DNA from: Pacificimonas aurantium
Lineage (GTDB): Bacteria > Pseudomonadota > Alphaproteobacteria > Sphingomonadales > Sphingomonadaceae
Length of the DNA stretch: 64,000 bases
NCBI RefSeq assembly: GCF_020092905.1
Contig: NZ_JAGSGB010000002.1
Span: 1,054,001-1,118,000 of the forward strand
Reading direction: 5' to 3'
Both the position numbers and the translations under genes were made by a program. The notes beneath the pieces were generated by a model. That model saw only the letters and a list, made by a program, of their open reading frames with translations, searched no databases and was not told the origin of the DNA. Positions 43,689-53,800 of this stretch are shown here, piece after piece (positions within the stretch are counted from its first letter, which is position 1; each line of letters opens with the position of its first letter).

Positions 43689-46232
43689 ATGGCGGAGCCA
43701 GACAATTTCGATACGAGAGACCGTCCGCATATTCCCATCGACGCTTTCCGTGAAACGGCAGCTTACGAACGTCCACCACGCAATCAGGAACGTAAACCGC
43801 TTCGCGACGACTATGCGGCGCACGCAGCCCGGCTTCTCGACCAACTTGCGGTAGCGCTCGGCGATCTTCCCCTACCCGGGGACGACGCACGGATCAGCCT
43901 CCAGGGCCTGAAACCCGGTACGATCGTCGAGATCGCGACTTTGCCGCCGGCCGAAACCTCCCGCACCAAGGCCGTCAAAGTTCCGACCGCACTCGAATTT
44001 CCCACGCAAGACGTGGTGGTGCTGCGCTCGGAGCGAAATGAGGATCGCACCGAAAGTGCTCTGCTCTTTGTGCCGGACGATGCACGCATGTTCCTGCGCG
44101 GCCGCATCAGCGACTATGGGCGAGACCCGGGCAACCAGCGACGGCCCGATGTCGACCGCTTCGAGGTCGTTGAAGAAGTCCGCACACTCGATACGGCATC
44201 GCTGTTCACCGGCGATGTGGACCTGGCCGCACCGGACCTCGTATGGTGGGAATTATGGGTCCGCCAGCCGGTCGTCCTGGCGGATCGCCTGGTTCAGGCG
44301 GCGCGCAACGCCGGTATCGACGTTCACGACGACCGCCTGATCTTTCCCGATACGACCGTTCTGTTTCTTCATGGCGCTGCCGCAACGGTTGCGATGTTTG
44401 CGATGCGCGTGCCGGGCGCAATTTCCGAGATCCGCCGGGCGACGGGAACGATCGAACCGTTTCTCGATCGCGGTGACGCTGGGGTCGGTCAACATGATTG
44501 GGTCGCGGAGCTGGCGCAGCGGGTCACGGCGCCATCACAGGACGCGCCGGTGGTCTGCACGCTCGATACCGGTGTTGCCGCTACCCATCCATTGATCGCC
44601 CCCGGCCTTCGCGGCGCGTGGGCTTACGACGCCGAATGGGGTGTCGATGACCACGAGCCCCATGGCGGTCACGGTACGCCACTGGCCGGGCTTGTTCTTT
44701 ATGGCGATCTCGAGCCGCTCATGAACGATGCGCGCGCGGTGACACTGACCCATGGTGCAGAATCCATGAAGCTGTTGCCGCCGCATGGTTTCCCGCCGAC
44801 CAAGCCGCCCAGTTACGGCGTCGTTACACAAGGCGCCGTCAGCGCGGTGGAGATCGAACAGCCGGACAAGCTCCGCAGTTTTTGTATCGCGAACTCCGCG
44901 ACCGATTTTCCGCCCAGCCGCCCTTCGACCTGGAGCGGTGCCCTCGATCAGGTCGCCGCCGGAGCAATGCCCGGCGAGGGTGACGAGAATGGTCCTGCGT
45001 CAGAACGTCCGAAGCGCCTGGTGGTTGTCGCAACCGGCAATGTATCCGGGGGTATGGCCATCGACGTTCTTCCCTCACAGCCGCTGGAAGATCCCTCGCA
45101 AAGCTGGAATGTTCTGACCATTGGCGGCTTTACCCGCAAGGAACAACCGCCAGCGCCGCCGCCTGTGCTGAATGCGGCCGTACCGGCAAACCATCGCAGT
45201 CCCTTCAGCCGCGGCTCGCAATCACTTCCCGACGATCTCACGCCCATCAAACCCGAGGTATTGTTCGAGGCAGGCAACATGATGTCGGACGCCGCCGGCT
45301 TTTGTGGCTGGGATCCGGCGGTTTCGCTGCTCTCTGCAGGCTCTGATATTGCCGCCGCACCCTTGGTCCCGTTCTGGGCAACCAGCGCCGCTGCCGGTCT
45401 GGCTGGCAATTTCATCGGACAGTTGCAATCCGCCCTGCCTGACCTCTGGCCTGAAACGCATCGTGCGCTCACTGTGGATTCGGCGCACTGGCCCGAGCCG
45501 ATCCGTAAGAATTTCATTGGCCGGGGCGCGCATTGGAAAACCGGCTCGAAAGCTGAAAAGCAGCAGCATCTGCGCGAATTCGGATATGGCGTGCCAGATA
45601 TTGGCCGCGCGATCCTGTCGGCCCGCAATGACGCGACGTTGGTCGCTCAAGCCGAAATTCAGCCCTTCGCCATCGGCGCCGATGGGCGAACCGGCGTCTT
45701 CAACGAGATGCATTTCTACGACCTGCCCTGGCCGAAAGCGGCATTGGAGCAGCTGGAAAATGAAATCGTCACGATGAAGGTCACGCTGTCCTATTTCATC
45801 GAGCCGAACCTCACCGGCAAGGCGGCGACACGCCCCGACACCTATCGCTCCTTCGGTCTTCGCTTCGACATGAAAAAGCGTCTGGAGAGCAAGGCCCGTT
45901 TCCGCAGCCGGATCTCAGCGAGTCAGGCGAAGGACGGCACCGAAACCGAAAGCGAGACCAGTTGCTGGCTGTTGGGACCGAAGGCGATCCAGGCCGGCTC
46001 GCTGCATTGCGATTTGTGGCGGGGCCGTGCCATCGATCTGGCCGGGCATGACGCCATCGCCATTTTTCCAGTCGGAGGCTGGTGGAAATCGCATGCCGGG
46101 CAGAAGCGGATTGAGGCCAAGGCCCGCTATTCGCTGGTCATCTCCATTTCCGCGCCCGGTCAGGGGGTCGATCTCTATTCGGAGATCAACACGCTCGTCG
46201 AAGCGAAGGAGCTTGAAGTTCTGCTCGGCTGA
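43689..46232 (+). CDS. S8-family subtilisin-like serine protease (AAA-associated)
   Basis: An 847-residue cytoplasmic subtilase without a signal peptide. Catalytic triad: aspartate in CTLDTGVAATHP near residue 290, histidine in PHGGHGTPLAG near 328, serine in FWATSAAAGLAG near 565 (ATSxA instead of the usual GTSMA). A region of about 250 residues precedes the protease fold, and about 230 residues follow it. Such proteases coupled to a AAA ATPase recur in genomic islands; the target protein is unknown. Activation during infection, followed by cleavage of a host factor or a toxin, is one inferred scheme. Confidence 0.88.
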   Translation: MAEPDNFDTRDRPHIPIDAFRETAAYERPPRNQERKPLRDDYAAHAARLLDQLAVALGDLPLPGDDARISLQGLKPGTIVEIATLPPAETSRTKAVKVPTALEFPTQDVVVLRSERNEDRTESALLFVPDDARMFLRGRISDYGRDPGNQRRPDVDRFEVVEEVRTLDTASLFTGDVDLAAPDLVWWELWVRQPVVLADRLVQAARNAGIDVHDDRLIFPDTTVLFLHGAAATVAMFAMRVPGAISEIRRATGTIEPFLDRGDAGVGQHDWVAELAQRVTAPSQDAPVVCTLDTGVAATHPLIAPGLRGAWAYDAEWGVDDHEPHGGHGTPLAGLVLYGDLEPLMNDARAVTLTHGAESMKLLPPHGFPPTKPPSYGVVTQGAVSAVEIEQPDKLRSFCIANSATDFPPSRPSTWSGALDQVAAGAMPGEGDENGPASERPKRLVVVATGNVSGGMAIDVLPSQPLEDPSQSWNVLTIGGFTRKEQPPAPPPVLNAAVPANHRSPFSRGSQSLPDDLTPIKPEVLFEAGNMMSDAAGFCGWDPAVSLLSAGSDIAAAPLVPFWATSAAAGLAGNFIGQLQSALPDLWPETHRALTVDSAHWPEPIRKNFIGRGAHWKTGSKAEKQQHLREFGYGVPDIGRAILSARNDATLVAQAEIQPFAIGADGRTGVFNEMHFYDLPWPKAALEQLENEIVTMKVTLSYFIEPNLTGKAATRPDTYRSFGLRFDMKKRLESKARFRSRISASQAKDGTETESETSCWLLGPKAIQAGSLHCDLWRGRAIDLAGHDAIAIFPVGGWWKSHAGQKRIEAKARYSLVISISAPGQGVDLYSEINTLVEAKELEVLLG

Positions 46233-46234
46233 TA

Positions 46235-46251
46235 CCGAAACTGGTTTTCGG
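46235..46251. terminator. Short hairpin between convergent subtilase and mcrC
   Basis: CCGAAA, loop CTGGT, TTTCGG, in the 36-base gap between two convergent genes, with A/T-rich flanks on both sides. It is a possible bidirectional terminator. Confidence 0.5.
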
Positions 46252-46268
46252 ATATTTGGCCAGCGCAA

Positions 46269-47585
46269 TCACCCCACCAGTTCGAGGTCCATCGGCTCTT
46301 CACTCAGGATCAGGCGCCGAAGCCGCCCCAGCATGTCGGTGCTGTTGGCCACGTCGATGCTCGCGGTTTCCAGGATCGTGGCGTGTCCGGTAATCGCATA
46401 ATGCCCATGAACCGTGTCTTGGCCGCCGAGGCCGGGATGGTGGGGATAGAGCAGCGTGAGGCGCGGCGCGTCATAGAGCTGGGCATAGGCCATCATCTGA
46501 TAGACATCGGCCTGCGAGACGCCCTGCTTGGGATCATCGATCCGCGCCGATATCCGCTTCCACTTGGTGTCGATGACATGGATGACCCTGCCGCCCCGGC
46601 GGATCAGGATATCGGGCCGGGTCTGGAACAGGGCGCGTCCGCTGTCCTGCGCGCTCAGACAGAACAGCCGTCCGCCCTGCAACGAAACAGTGAGCCCGGT
46701 TCCTGCCAGGGCGCGGGCGATCAAGCGCCCGACATATTCCTCGAACAGCGCATTCATCTCGAACAGCATGGCGGTGCCCTGGCCGGCGCCGCCGGTGGTT
46801 GTCTGGTAGCGGTCCTGCAAAAAGAGCCGGGCCATGGCGAAGAGCTCCTGCCAGGATCGGTTGGTGCGGTCGATCACAACCTGATCCCAGCGCAGCGCGG
46901 ACACCGGTACGTCGGTAATATCGGCATAGACGAAGGCCAGCTCGCGCAGACGCTGCTGGTTGGCGGGCCGGCGCGAGAGGCGCGCCAGGCGCTGCACGGC
47001 CGCTTTCATGATCCGGTTAAGCGGCGTGTCTTCGGACAGGAGATCGAAGCGGCAGGCAAGGCGCGATGGATTGACCGCATGACGGGTGAACTGGCGGGTG
47101 ATGTCGAGCTGGCCGCGCAAGGTCGGCAGATCGTCTTCGCAGGTGATATAGCGGCGCGGCATGCCCTTGCGCAGCGCTTCGGTCAGCTTGTCGCAAAAGA
47201 TGCGGATCAGGATTTCGAGCAGGGTTTCGCGCTGCCAGGCGAGATCGGTGATGACGCCCAGGTCAATTTTCAAATCCAGCGCAACCGCCAACATGTGCAC
47301 CAGGCGCTTGCGGATCGCCGCGTTCTGGTGATCGGTTGTTTCACCGGGCGCCACATCGATCTTGGGCAGGATCTCCAGGCTGGCATCGCCCGCTGCCAGA
47401 ATTCCGACCACGCCGCGGGCGCGCAAGGCATGCCGACCATGTTCGAGCACGCCGCTGCCGCCGCGTCCGGCAAAGGCTGAGCGGGCTGCCAGCGCCGCCA
47501 GCTTCTCGGCATGGCCATCGGGAATCTGCCCTGCGCCTTCGCCATAGGCGAGCTTGTCCCATTCCCGAACCGTATAGGCGGGCAT
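46269..47585 (-). CDS. mcrC: McrC-like nuclease subunit of McrBC-type restriction system
   Basis: The nuclease and McrB-stimulating subunit, 438 residues. The C-terminal PD-(D/E)xK nuclease site is visible in TRPDILIRRGGRVIHVIDTKWKRI (near residue 320-345), where DTK is the catalytic strand; the N-terminal McrC domain precedes it. With McrB it cuts DNA carrying modified bases. Its start overlaps the McrB stop by one base. Confidence 0.93.
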   Translation of the reverse strand: MPAYTVREWDKLAYGEGAGQIPDGHAEKLAALAARSAFAGRGGSGVLEHGRHALRARGVVGILAAGDASLEILPKIDVAPGETTDHQNAAIRKRLVHMLAVALDLKIDLGVITDLAWQRETLLEILIRIFCDKLTEALRKGMPRRYITCEDDLPTLRGQLDITRQFTRHAVNPSRLACRFDLLSEDTPLNRIMKAAVQRLARLSRRPANQQRLRELAFVYADITDVPVSALRWDQVVIDRTNRSWQELFAMARLFLQDRYQTTTGGAGQGTAMLFEMNALFEEYVGRLIARALAGTGLTVSLQGGRLFCLSAQDSGRALFQTRPDILIRRGGRVIHVIDTKWKRISARIDDPKQGVSQADVYQMMAYAQLYDAPRLTLLYPHHPGLGGQDTVHGHYAITGHATILETASIDVANSTDMLGRLRRLILSEEPMDLELVG

Positions 47586-50500
47586 CAGGCCGCAAACTCT
47601 GAAAAGTCGAAGCGCGCCTTGACGCTCCAGCGCCGCTTGTCGCCGCCCAGCTCATCGTCGGCAAAGCCGGCCGGCGCCGTCAGCCGCCGTGTTTCGAGGA
47701 AATGGGAGCCATTGGTGCCGTCGCCATCGCCGAGCACTGCGGCGACTTTCGACCAATCCTCGTAGAAATACTCGGTCAAGAGCGGGATGACCTTATAGCG
47801 CATGACATCTTCGACATCGGCGCGGTCACGACAACCGGTGAAATAGGCGTGGCCGATCTGGTGTTCGCGATCGAAGAGATATTCGATCCGCTCGTTGATT
47901 GTGTGCAGCAGCTTGCACAGATCGATCCCCTCAAGATTTTCTGCATCGAGCCCCCTGGCCGCCAGCGCCTGCCGCAGTTCCTCGACATCGGGCATCAGCT
48001 CGCGGAAGGTGAAGCGGCGGCGCAAAGCGGTGTCGAGCAGCGCGATCGAGCGGTCCGCGGTGTTCATGGTGCCGATGATGTGCAGATTGGCCGGGACGCC
48101 GAAACTCGTCCCCGAATAGGGAAGCCGCACCCGGACTTCGTTTTCACAGCCGAGCCGCTTGTCGGTTTCGAGCAGCGTGATCAGCTCGCCGAACACCTTG
48201 GAGATATTGGCCCTGTTGATCTCGTCGATGATCAGGACATGCGGCCGTGCGCCGGCCACTGGCCGCTCGGCATTGGGATCGATCACCACCGCTTCGAGCG
48301 CATCCCAGTCGATCCGGTCCGGATCGAGCCGATAGGCTGACTGGCGGCGGAAATTGCGGGCGTAGAATGGCGCGCGCACGGCGCCATTATCATCGCGCCA
48401 GATCCATTCGACGCTGCGTCGATGCGGATGGAAATCGGCATCGGCATCGAAATAATACTCGCCGCTCACCCGGCCCAAGGCACGATAGCTGTCACGGCCA
48501 TCGGAGATGACGACATAGTCGCCGACCTGCAGGCCGGAGCGAAAAGCGTAGAGCATCTCGATATTAGGGTCCTTGCCGGATGCGTCGGGATCCTTCTCCT
48601 CGTTCCACGTTTTCCGGATTTCTTCGAAATCATCGAAGCGCTCGTCGGACCAGTCGATATCGCCGCCCCAGCCGAGATGGATCAGCCCGCCATCGAGGCC
48701 TTCGCGGATTCGGTCTTCCTGGCTGCCGCGCTGACCGAGTGCGATCTTGTAGATCGGGCGCGAGCGATCGAGCCGCTTGGCCGGCGCATCGCCGGTGTCG
48801 AGCCGTGCTCTCTCGCTGATGATCTTGAACACGCCGGCATGGGGCTTGAGACTGAAGCCACCCGACGTGCTGGCCCCCTCATCGTCACCTTCCTGTTCGA
48901 CGCCTGTCGTCGGCCGCAGCCCCTCGACAAAATCCTCGTAAGCGAAGGACTGGTGAAAAGTGACGAATTCGATCCGGCCTTCGCCGGCCAGACGGCGATA
49001 CTCGGCCATCAGGGCATCGCGGTCATCGCGCAGGGGTTCGGCCGCGGCTTCGCCCAGGCAAAGCCGCACGGCCTCCCAGGCGGTGGCATAGGTCTTGCCG
49101 GTCCCGGGCGGGCCGTAAAGGATGAGATTGGTGGTCACCGGCATCGCGGTCATCGGTTCAAAGGTCATGGTTTGGTGCCCTTCGGCTGAGGCGAGCTGGT
49201 AGGTGAAGACGGTGGAACTGCTGGGATTTGGCAGCGTGTGCGAGGGCGCGGGAACGTTGGCGAGCTCCTGAAATTTCTCGCCGCCGAGGGCGCTGCAAAT
49301 CGCTGGGAACGCGTCCCGCAACCCCATGTCGCGGCCAAGGTCACCGGCGCGGATTGCAATGTCTGCCGCGCTGTTCTCACGGGCCGGTTCGACATAGTAG
49401 TTTCGCGCGCAGAGCCGGATGCGATCTGCGTCGCGGATCAGATGCTCGTAGCGCTCGGGCGGGGTGACCGGTGCGTCATCGGCATCGACGATGATGTAAC
49501 CCGCATTGTGGAGTTGGGCGGCGGCATCGGCCTTCTGTCCCCACCCGCCATTGAGCTGCGTCTTGCCGCGCAGGAAGCCGACGATCGGCTTGGACGGATA
49601 GACGCGACCCGGCCGCGCACGTGTCGAGCGCACCCAATAGTCGCGCGGCTCACCAAAGGCCTCGAAGATGGCGGCGTGCTCGCCCAACTGGCGGTAGCTG
49701 TCATAGGCGTCCATCGCCGCCTCGATCGCTTCGCGCGAAAAGGTCGCCGCGTCTTCTTCCTTGTAGTTGTGGACGATCCACAGCGCGCTTTGCACGTCGA
49801 TCATGTCGCGCGGCGCCAGACCCCGATCCACAAAAGCGACGCGCACGGCCTGCATGAAGCGCCATTCGTCGCGATAGGCGTCGGCCATCGACGCATGATC
49901 GGGAAAGCGGCTGCCAACCGCTTCCAGCCAAAGGTCCTGGCGCACCGAATGGCGGATATAGATGCCGTCATCGGGGGCGAGATGGAGGAACAGGAATTCG
50001 GCGATCTGGCGCGCCGGATCAGGCTTGCCGTCCGGGACGGCCGCAATCCACGCGTCAACAAAGGCCTCCAGCGCCAAGGCGTGACCGGCGGCTGCGCCAA
50101 GCGCGGCGTCGACAAGCGCGCGCAGGGCCGGCCAGAGCTGCTCACGATCGGCGTCGCCTTTGGGCGACATCGGCCAATAGGCGCGCCATTGCAGCAGATT
50201 GCTTTTGGCCAGCGCGGTGTTGACGGCATCGGCCAGTTCCTGGTCGGAACCAGCCTGCGCGATCGCCGTCTTGAGCTCGGCGGCAATCGCCAGCTTGTAA
50301 GTCCGCTCCGCCTCATCGAAATGCGGATCGGGCGGGTCGAACCGGTCGAAGGCGGGAAAGAAATGGCGTAGCCGCTCGATCCAGCGCGTAATCGCCGCCG
50401 GATTGAGCACCAGCGCATCGCCGGACTGCAACAGCACCGCGATCAGCCGGCGCAGGGTTTCGGCGTCTTCAATCCTCACGACAAAGCAGTCAGCGTCGCC

Positions 50501-50815
50501 AAAGGACCAGTCGCGGCTGAGGGCGGAATGCCGACCGCCATCCTTCATGCCGCGCTGATAGGGGCGCAGCTCGGTGGCAAAGCCATTCGCCTCGGCAGAA
50601 TCGCGCCATTTTATGTGCAGAAAGACGTTGGATGGATTCTGGATTTCCCACACGAGCCGCTCGCCAGCGCCAAATTCAAGCGACACCATCTTCTTGGTGA
50701 TACCCGCGCCGGGACGAAGCCCCGAGCTGCGCAACACGTCGAAAAGCGCTCTGCGCAGGGGAATGGAGCCTTCGCGCTCATTTTCATCGAGGCGCGCCTC
50801 GAAATTCTCCCACAT
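47585..50815 (-). CDS. mcrB: McrB-like AAA+ GTPase with EVE-like insertion
   Basis: A 1076-residue motor subunit. Residues 1 to about 540 form a long N-terminal region I cannot assign, probably for target recognition. The AAA+ domain has Walker A LYGPPGTGKTYATAWEA near 565, FHQSFAYEDFVEGL near 600, Walker B VLIIDEINRANISKVFGEL near 860, and MNTADRS near 915, the McrB motif linked to GTP use. Between the Walker motifs lies about 160 residues resembling an EVE domain (IYKIALGQRG, GDYVVISDGRDSYRALGRV, about 685-845). EVE domains read modified bases, so this insertion could couple modified-DNA sensing to the motor. The ATG directly abuts the stop of the upstream nuclease-helicase gene. Confidence 0.9.
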   Translation of the reverse strand: MWENFEARLDENEREGSIPLRRALFDVLRSSGLRPGAGITKKMVSLEFGAGERLVWEIQNPSNVFLHIKWRDSAEANGFATELRPYQRGMKDGGRHSALSRDWSFGDADCFVVRIEDAETLRRLIAVLLQSGDALVLNPAAITRWIERLRHFFPAFDRFDPPDPHFDEAERTYKLAIAAELKTAIAQAGSDQELADAVNTALAKSNLLQWRAYWPMSPKGDADREQLWPALRALVDAALGAAAGHALALEAFVDAWIAAVPDGKPDPARQIAEFLFLHLAPDDGIYIRHSVRQDLWLEAVGSRFPDHASMADAYRDEWRFMQAVRVAFVDRGLAPRDMIDVQSALWIVHNYKEEDAATFSREAIEAAMDAYDSYRQLGEHAAIFEAFGEPRDYWVRSTRARPGRVYPSKPIVGFLRGKTQLNGGWGQKADAAAQLHNAGYIIVDADDAPVTPPERYEHLIRDADRIRLCARNYYVEPARENSAADIAIRAGDLGRDMGLRDAFPAICSALGGEKFQELANVPAPSHTLPNPSSSTVFTYQLASAEGHQTMTFEPMTAMPVTTNLILYGPPGTGKTYATAWEAVRLCLGEAAAEPLRDDRDALMAEYRRLAGEGRIEFVTFHQSFAYEDFVEGLRPTTGVEQEGDDEGASTSGGFSLKPHAGVFKIISERARLDTGDAPAKRLDRSRPIYKIALGQRGSQEDRIREGLDGGLIHLGWGGDIDWSDERFDDFEEIRKTWNEEKDPDASGKDPNIEMLYAFRSGLQVGDYVVISDGRDSYRALGRVSGEYYFDADADFHPHRRSVEWIWRDDNGAVRAPFYARNFRRQSAYRLDPDRIDWDALEAVVIDPNAERPVAGARPHVLIIDEINRANISKVFGELITLLETDKRLGCENEVRVRLPYSGTSFGVPANLHIIGTMNTADRSIALLDTALRRRFTFRELMPDVEELRQALAARGLDAENLEGIDLCKLLHTINERIEYLFDREHQIGHAYFTGCRDRADVEDVMRYKVIPLLTEYFYEDWSKVAAVLGDGDGTNGSHFLETRRLTAPAGFADDELGGDKRRWSVKARFDFSEFAA

Positions 50816-53800
50816 TCAAACGTCTCCAAATTCAGGCAATGCGCAAAGCGTGTTGACGAGGCGCATCTGTTCAACGGTGTTGCATTTTGCTTCGCGCAGC
50901 CGCGGTGCGCCGAAGACGAGCGCCAGGCTTTTGGCGCGCGAGACAGCGACATTGATGCGGTTGAGCGAGAACAGGAAATCCATGCCGCGCGGGGTTTCCT
51001 CGACCGAGGAGGCGGTCATGGACACCAGGCAGACGGGTGCTTCCTGCCCCTGGAACTTGTCGACCGTGCCGACACGGATGCCAGCGGGCAAGGCGTCCTG
51101 CAGGGCATTGACCTGCGCATTATAGGGCGCAACGACGATGATATCGGCGGGCTCAAGGGCGCGCGTTGTCCCATCCTTGTCGGTCCAGCTTCCCGAGAGC
51201 AGATCGTCGATCGCCGCCTCAATGGCAGCGACTTCCTCGGCTGCGATCTGGGCATTGCCCTCATGGATGACCGGCGCCCAGAACGCGCCAGCTACAGGAA
51301 AGCCCGTCCCGCGGACTGCCTGGACGGCTGTATCGGGCGCGCTGTTGAGACGGCCTTCATAGACCTGCTGCGAAATAAACCCGCAGACATCGGGATGCAT
51401 GCGGCGAGAGACCGGCAGGAAGATGCCGCGATCGGGCGGGATGGTGGCGTGCTCGCCCAGCATCCACTCGAGACAGGAAAGGTTGGCCGGATCGGGATGA
51501 GCGCCCTGGATGACCTGCGGCAATTGCCGCGGATCGCCGACCAAAACGATGTTGCGAGCGCAGCGCCCCATGGCGACCATATTGGCCAGCCCCACTTGCC
51601 CGGCTTCGTCGACGAAGAGCCAGTCGAGGGCCTGCTCGTGCTCCGACCGGGCAAAAAAGAAGGCGGTGCCGCCGACCACATGGGCGCGGCTCCATAAGGA
51701 ATCGTCATTGGCCGTCGAGCGGATGACGCCGAAGCAGTTGTCCGGATAACCGTCTTCGCCGCTGCTGACCTTGTGCCCGATGCACAGGCCCGGGACAGGG
51801 TCACCATCATCTTGCGCGGCAAGGCATCCCATCAGCACATTGCGGATGGCCTCATGGCTGTTCGAGGCCACGCCAACGCGGTGCCCCTGGCGCACCAGCG
51901 CAAGGATTGCCCGCGCGGTGACATAGGTCTTGCCGGTTCCCGGCGGCCCCTGGATCGGCAGCACGGTGCCATCCATGGCGGCGATCGCCGCGATCGTGCC
52001 GGCCAAGGGATCGGCGCCATCAAGCAGATCGGCGCGCGGTCCCGTCACCAGACGCGGGGCCGTGCGCGCCAGCAGATCATCGAGCGCCGTCAGTCGGCGC
52101 ACGCCGCATTGATCGTCGATCACATCGCGCAGGGCCGCGGCAATGACATCCGTATTGAGCGGCCAGTCGGGGTGGAGCGTCAGGCGATCGGTCAAAAGAT
52201 GCGCCTTGGCCGCCCCCGCCTTGATCGCGATGATCCGCTCACTGCGGTCGAGCTCTTCGATGCTGACAGTGGCCGGTGGCCCGTCGATGACCGGGACCGT
52301 CGCTTTGCGGCCGGCCCGCAGCTTGGTCTCCTGAAGCGGAAAGCGATAGCGGCGCAGCACCGAGCGTTTGACGGGTTCTGCCGGACCTATGGCTTCCAGA
52401 CCGGCCAGTGCATCGAGATCGTCGATCAGCTCGTCCTCGTCCTTGCCAGCGCTGTCGAAAACCGCCCATTGCGCCGGCTTGGCCTCGCGCTTGTGGAACA
52501 GGCCGAGGTTGAACAACATGTCTTGCCGCTCCTGCGGCAGACCGGATGCGGCAAGCCTCGCGCGCAAGCCTTGTGTATCGGCGTCCTCCTCGACTTCCTT
52601 GTCGCCGGCATCCACCGCAAGTACCGGCCAGGGCGCGGCGGGACGGATGCTCACCAACCAGTCGCGCAGCTCCTCAGTCGAGATACAGTCGATGCGGTTA
52701 TAGTCTTCGATCTCGTCGAGGATCGTTTGTTCGCCGGTTTCGCGCCAGCGCTCATAGGCAACGACCGAACCGCCGGCGGTTTTGACCTCACCTTCGCGCA
52801 CCCGGCCATAGAAGGCTTCCATCGACTTGATCGAATAATTGGCTTCCGAGCCGATGAGAGCGCCGCGCACCACCGCGAAAAGATCGACAAAGCGCCGCTC
52901 GCGCAGCAGGCGATCGAGAAAGGCCTCACCGATTCCATATTGGGCGGTCAGCCGCCGCAAGGCGGTGATCTCATAGGGCGCATAGTGATAGATGCGCGCT
53001 TCGGGATAGGCTGCGAGCCTTTGCCGGAAAAACTCCAGAAGGTCCGCCAAAGCCCGCGCTTCGGCGCCGTGATCATGCGCCCAGAAAGCCTTGAACTGGC
53101 CATCGAACCAGACGCCGTGGAGATATTCGAGGCCGCCTTCGTAGTGCGGATCGCCCTCGATATCGTAGAAGAGATCGCCCGGCTGCGGCGCGGGCAAAAG
53201 ATCAAAGCCCTTGCCGGATTCGGCCTCGCGCAACTCGAAGGCCGGCGCCCCTGTCTTGCGGGCGTGCTGCAGGCGCGCCTGTGTCACCAGCCGCGCCCGG
53301 GTGGTCTCGGCCATGCCGCGGATGGGATGATCGAGACCGGCCAGCCGCTCCATGGTGGTGATGCCAGCCGCCTCGAGCTTCTTGACCTGGGTCCGGGTAA
53401 TGTTGGCGACGTTGAACAGGCTGTCCTCAGCCTGCCACTGGCTTTCGCAGTGATCGCCCCAGCGGCAAAGCCCACAATCGGCACAGGGGATCGGCCGGGT
53501 CGGCGCCGGGTTTTCCAGGAAAGCCTCGAGCCGCTGACGCGCCATGCGCGCATAGGCCTGATAGTCCGCGAGCCGTAGCTGCGCCCGGCTGCCATCGCCG
53601 AGTTCGACATGGGCAAATTCAGGGGCGACGCCCTGAATTTCCGTCAGCAAATCCGAGTAGAGCACCAGTTGCAGCACATGTTTGGGATGGGGCCGCCGCT
53701 TGAGCTTGGTGTCGGTGACTTCGTAGCTGAAGGGGCCGAGATCGGACGGGCGCTCGACGCGCTCGAGAAAGTCCGACCAACCGCCCCAATTGTCGCCCAG

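Noticed and set aside
49238-50371. 377-codon plus-strand open frame
   Set aside because: Antisense to the N-terminal half of mcrB; no recognisable domain and no ribosome site.
51773-53578. 601-codon plus-strand open frame
   Set aside because: It lies entirely antisense to the nuclease-helicase gene, which has strong motifs; the open frame is a high-GC shadow with arginine-rich, motif-free translation.
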